Assembly (NCBI GenBank): GCA_026981635.1
Contig: JALSIF010000037.1
Coordinates: forward strand, 1 to 5,657
DNA from: JALSIF01 sp026981635 [NCBI: bacterium]
Lineage (GTDB): Bacteria; 4484-113; JALSIF01
DNA: 5,657 nt
Direction of reading: 5' to 3'
Shown here piece by piece: positions 5,449-5,657 of the stretch. A program made the position numbers and the translations under genes. The notes under the pieces were generated by a model. That model had not been told where the DNA came from. It worked only from the letters and a program-made list of their open reading frames with translations, and did not search any database. Each line of letters starts with the position of its first letter. Position 1 is the first letter of the stretch.

Positions 5449-5657
5449 GTGGTTGAGCCTGCTTCCCGCGCGCTGGTGGTGCTTTTGGGAAGCGAGCTGC
5501 TCACCGGCGAGGTCAGTGACGAAAACCTCCCCTACCTTGCCCGCGAGCTCTTTGAGCTGGGGGTAGAGCTCACCCTCGCCCTGGTCCTCCCCGACCAGGT
5601 GGAGCTTGCCGCCAGGCTCATCGCCCCCCTCTACCCCCAGGTTGACCACCTCATCAC
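5449..5657 (+). CDS. CinA-like / MoCF molybdopterin-binding domain protein, 5' part only
   Basis: The reading frame is open from just after a TAA at 5437-5439 to the right edge, 69 full codons. The sequence ALVVLLGSELLTGEVSDEN (residues 9-27) aligns well with the opening of CinA and other MoCF-fold proteins (typically ISIGTELLLGQIVDTN). A helix, YLARELFELGVEL, and a variable strand follow, matching the fold's first third. CinA proteins join this domain to an NMN deamidase domain; stand-alone versions also exist. The distal part is off the window, so the two cannot be told apart. GTG 5449 is the most upstream plausible start. GTG 5476 and 5479 are alternatives but would clip the first strand. 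No Shine-Dalgarno is visible, only a GATAAG (5435-5440) resembling a -10 box, so a leaderless start is possible. It is transcribed away from cutA. Confidence 0.82.
   Translation, partial: MVEPASRALVVLLGSELLTGEVSDENLPYLARELFELGVELTLALVLPDQVELAARLIAPLYPQVDHLI

Noticed and set aside
5364-5504. N-terminal extension of cutA to the upstream ATG at 5504
   Set aside because: The extra 47 residues resemble no CutA sequence, overlap the divergent CinA-like coding region, and would place the TATAAT promoter inside the gene.
5407-5649. Minus-strand open frame at the right edge
   Set aside because: It lies opposite the CinA-like frame, whose conserved GSELLTGEVSDEN block shows the plus strand is the coding one.
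1-5657. CRISPR arrays, tRNA or rRNA genes, insertion sequences, toxin-antitoxin or defence genes
   Set aside because: I saw no regularly spaced repeats, cloverleaf or rRNA sequence, transposase motifs or terminal repeats. The window is nearly filled by six housekeeping-type genes.

Overview
The window comes from a GC-rich bacterial chromosome. The evidence is dense housekeeping genes, Shine-Dalgarno sequences such as AGGAGG, a sigma70-type TATAAT box and no mobile elements. Sequence alone does not fix the phylum. The dprA-then-topA order is common in Firmicutes and other deep-branching bacteria. The UbiA-family protein has the signature of the MqnP-like branch, which would fit menaquinone made by the futalosine route (inference).

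Layout: five genes lie on the minus strand, listed here in transcription order from right to left. They are cutA (5363-5037), an unrecognised secreted protein (5015-4092), a UbiA-family polyprenyltransferase (3997-3098), dprA (3101-2007) and topA (1908 to beyond base 1). A sixth gene runs on the plus strand from about 5449 off the right edge and encodes the start of a CinA/MoCF-type molybdopterin-binding domain. It diverges from cutA.

Transcription units inferred from spacing: cutA and the secreted protein are 21 bp apart and end in a strong GC hairpin terminator (4040-4070). The prenyltransferase and dprA overlap by 4 bp (ATGA), so they are probably translationally coupled. topA follows after 97 bp that hold an AT-rich promoter-like patch and a GC-rich palindrome.

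The most unusual stretch is the 85-bp divergent region between cutA and the CinA-like gene (5364-5448). It packs together a perfect TATAAT six bases before the cutA GTG start (a probable leaderless transcript), a perfect 7-bp inverted repeat around that box, and a perfect consensus DnaA box, TTATCCACA, overlapping the probable -35. No new multi-gene system is evident. The best candidates for novelty are this control region and the cysteine-free secreted protein.
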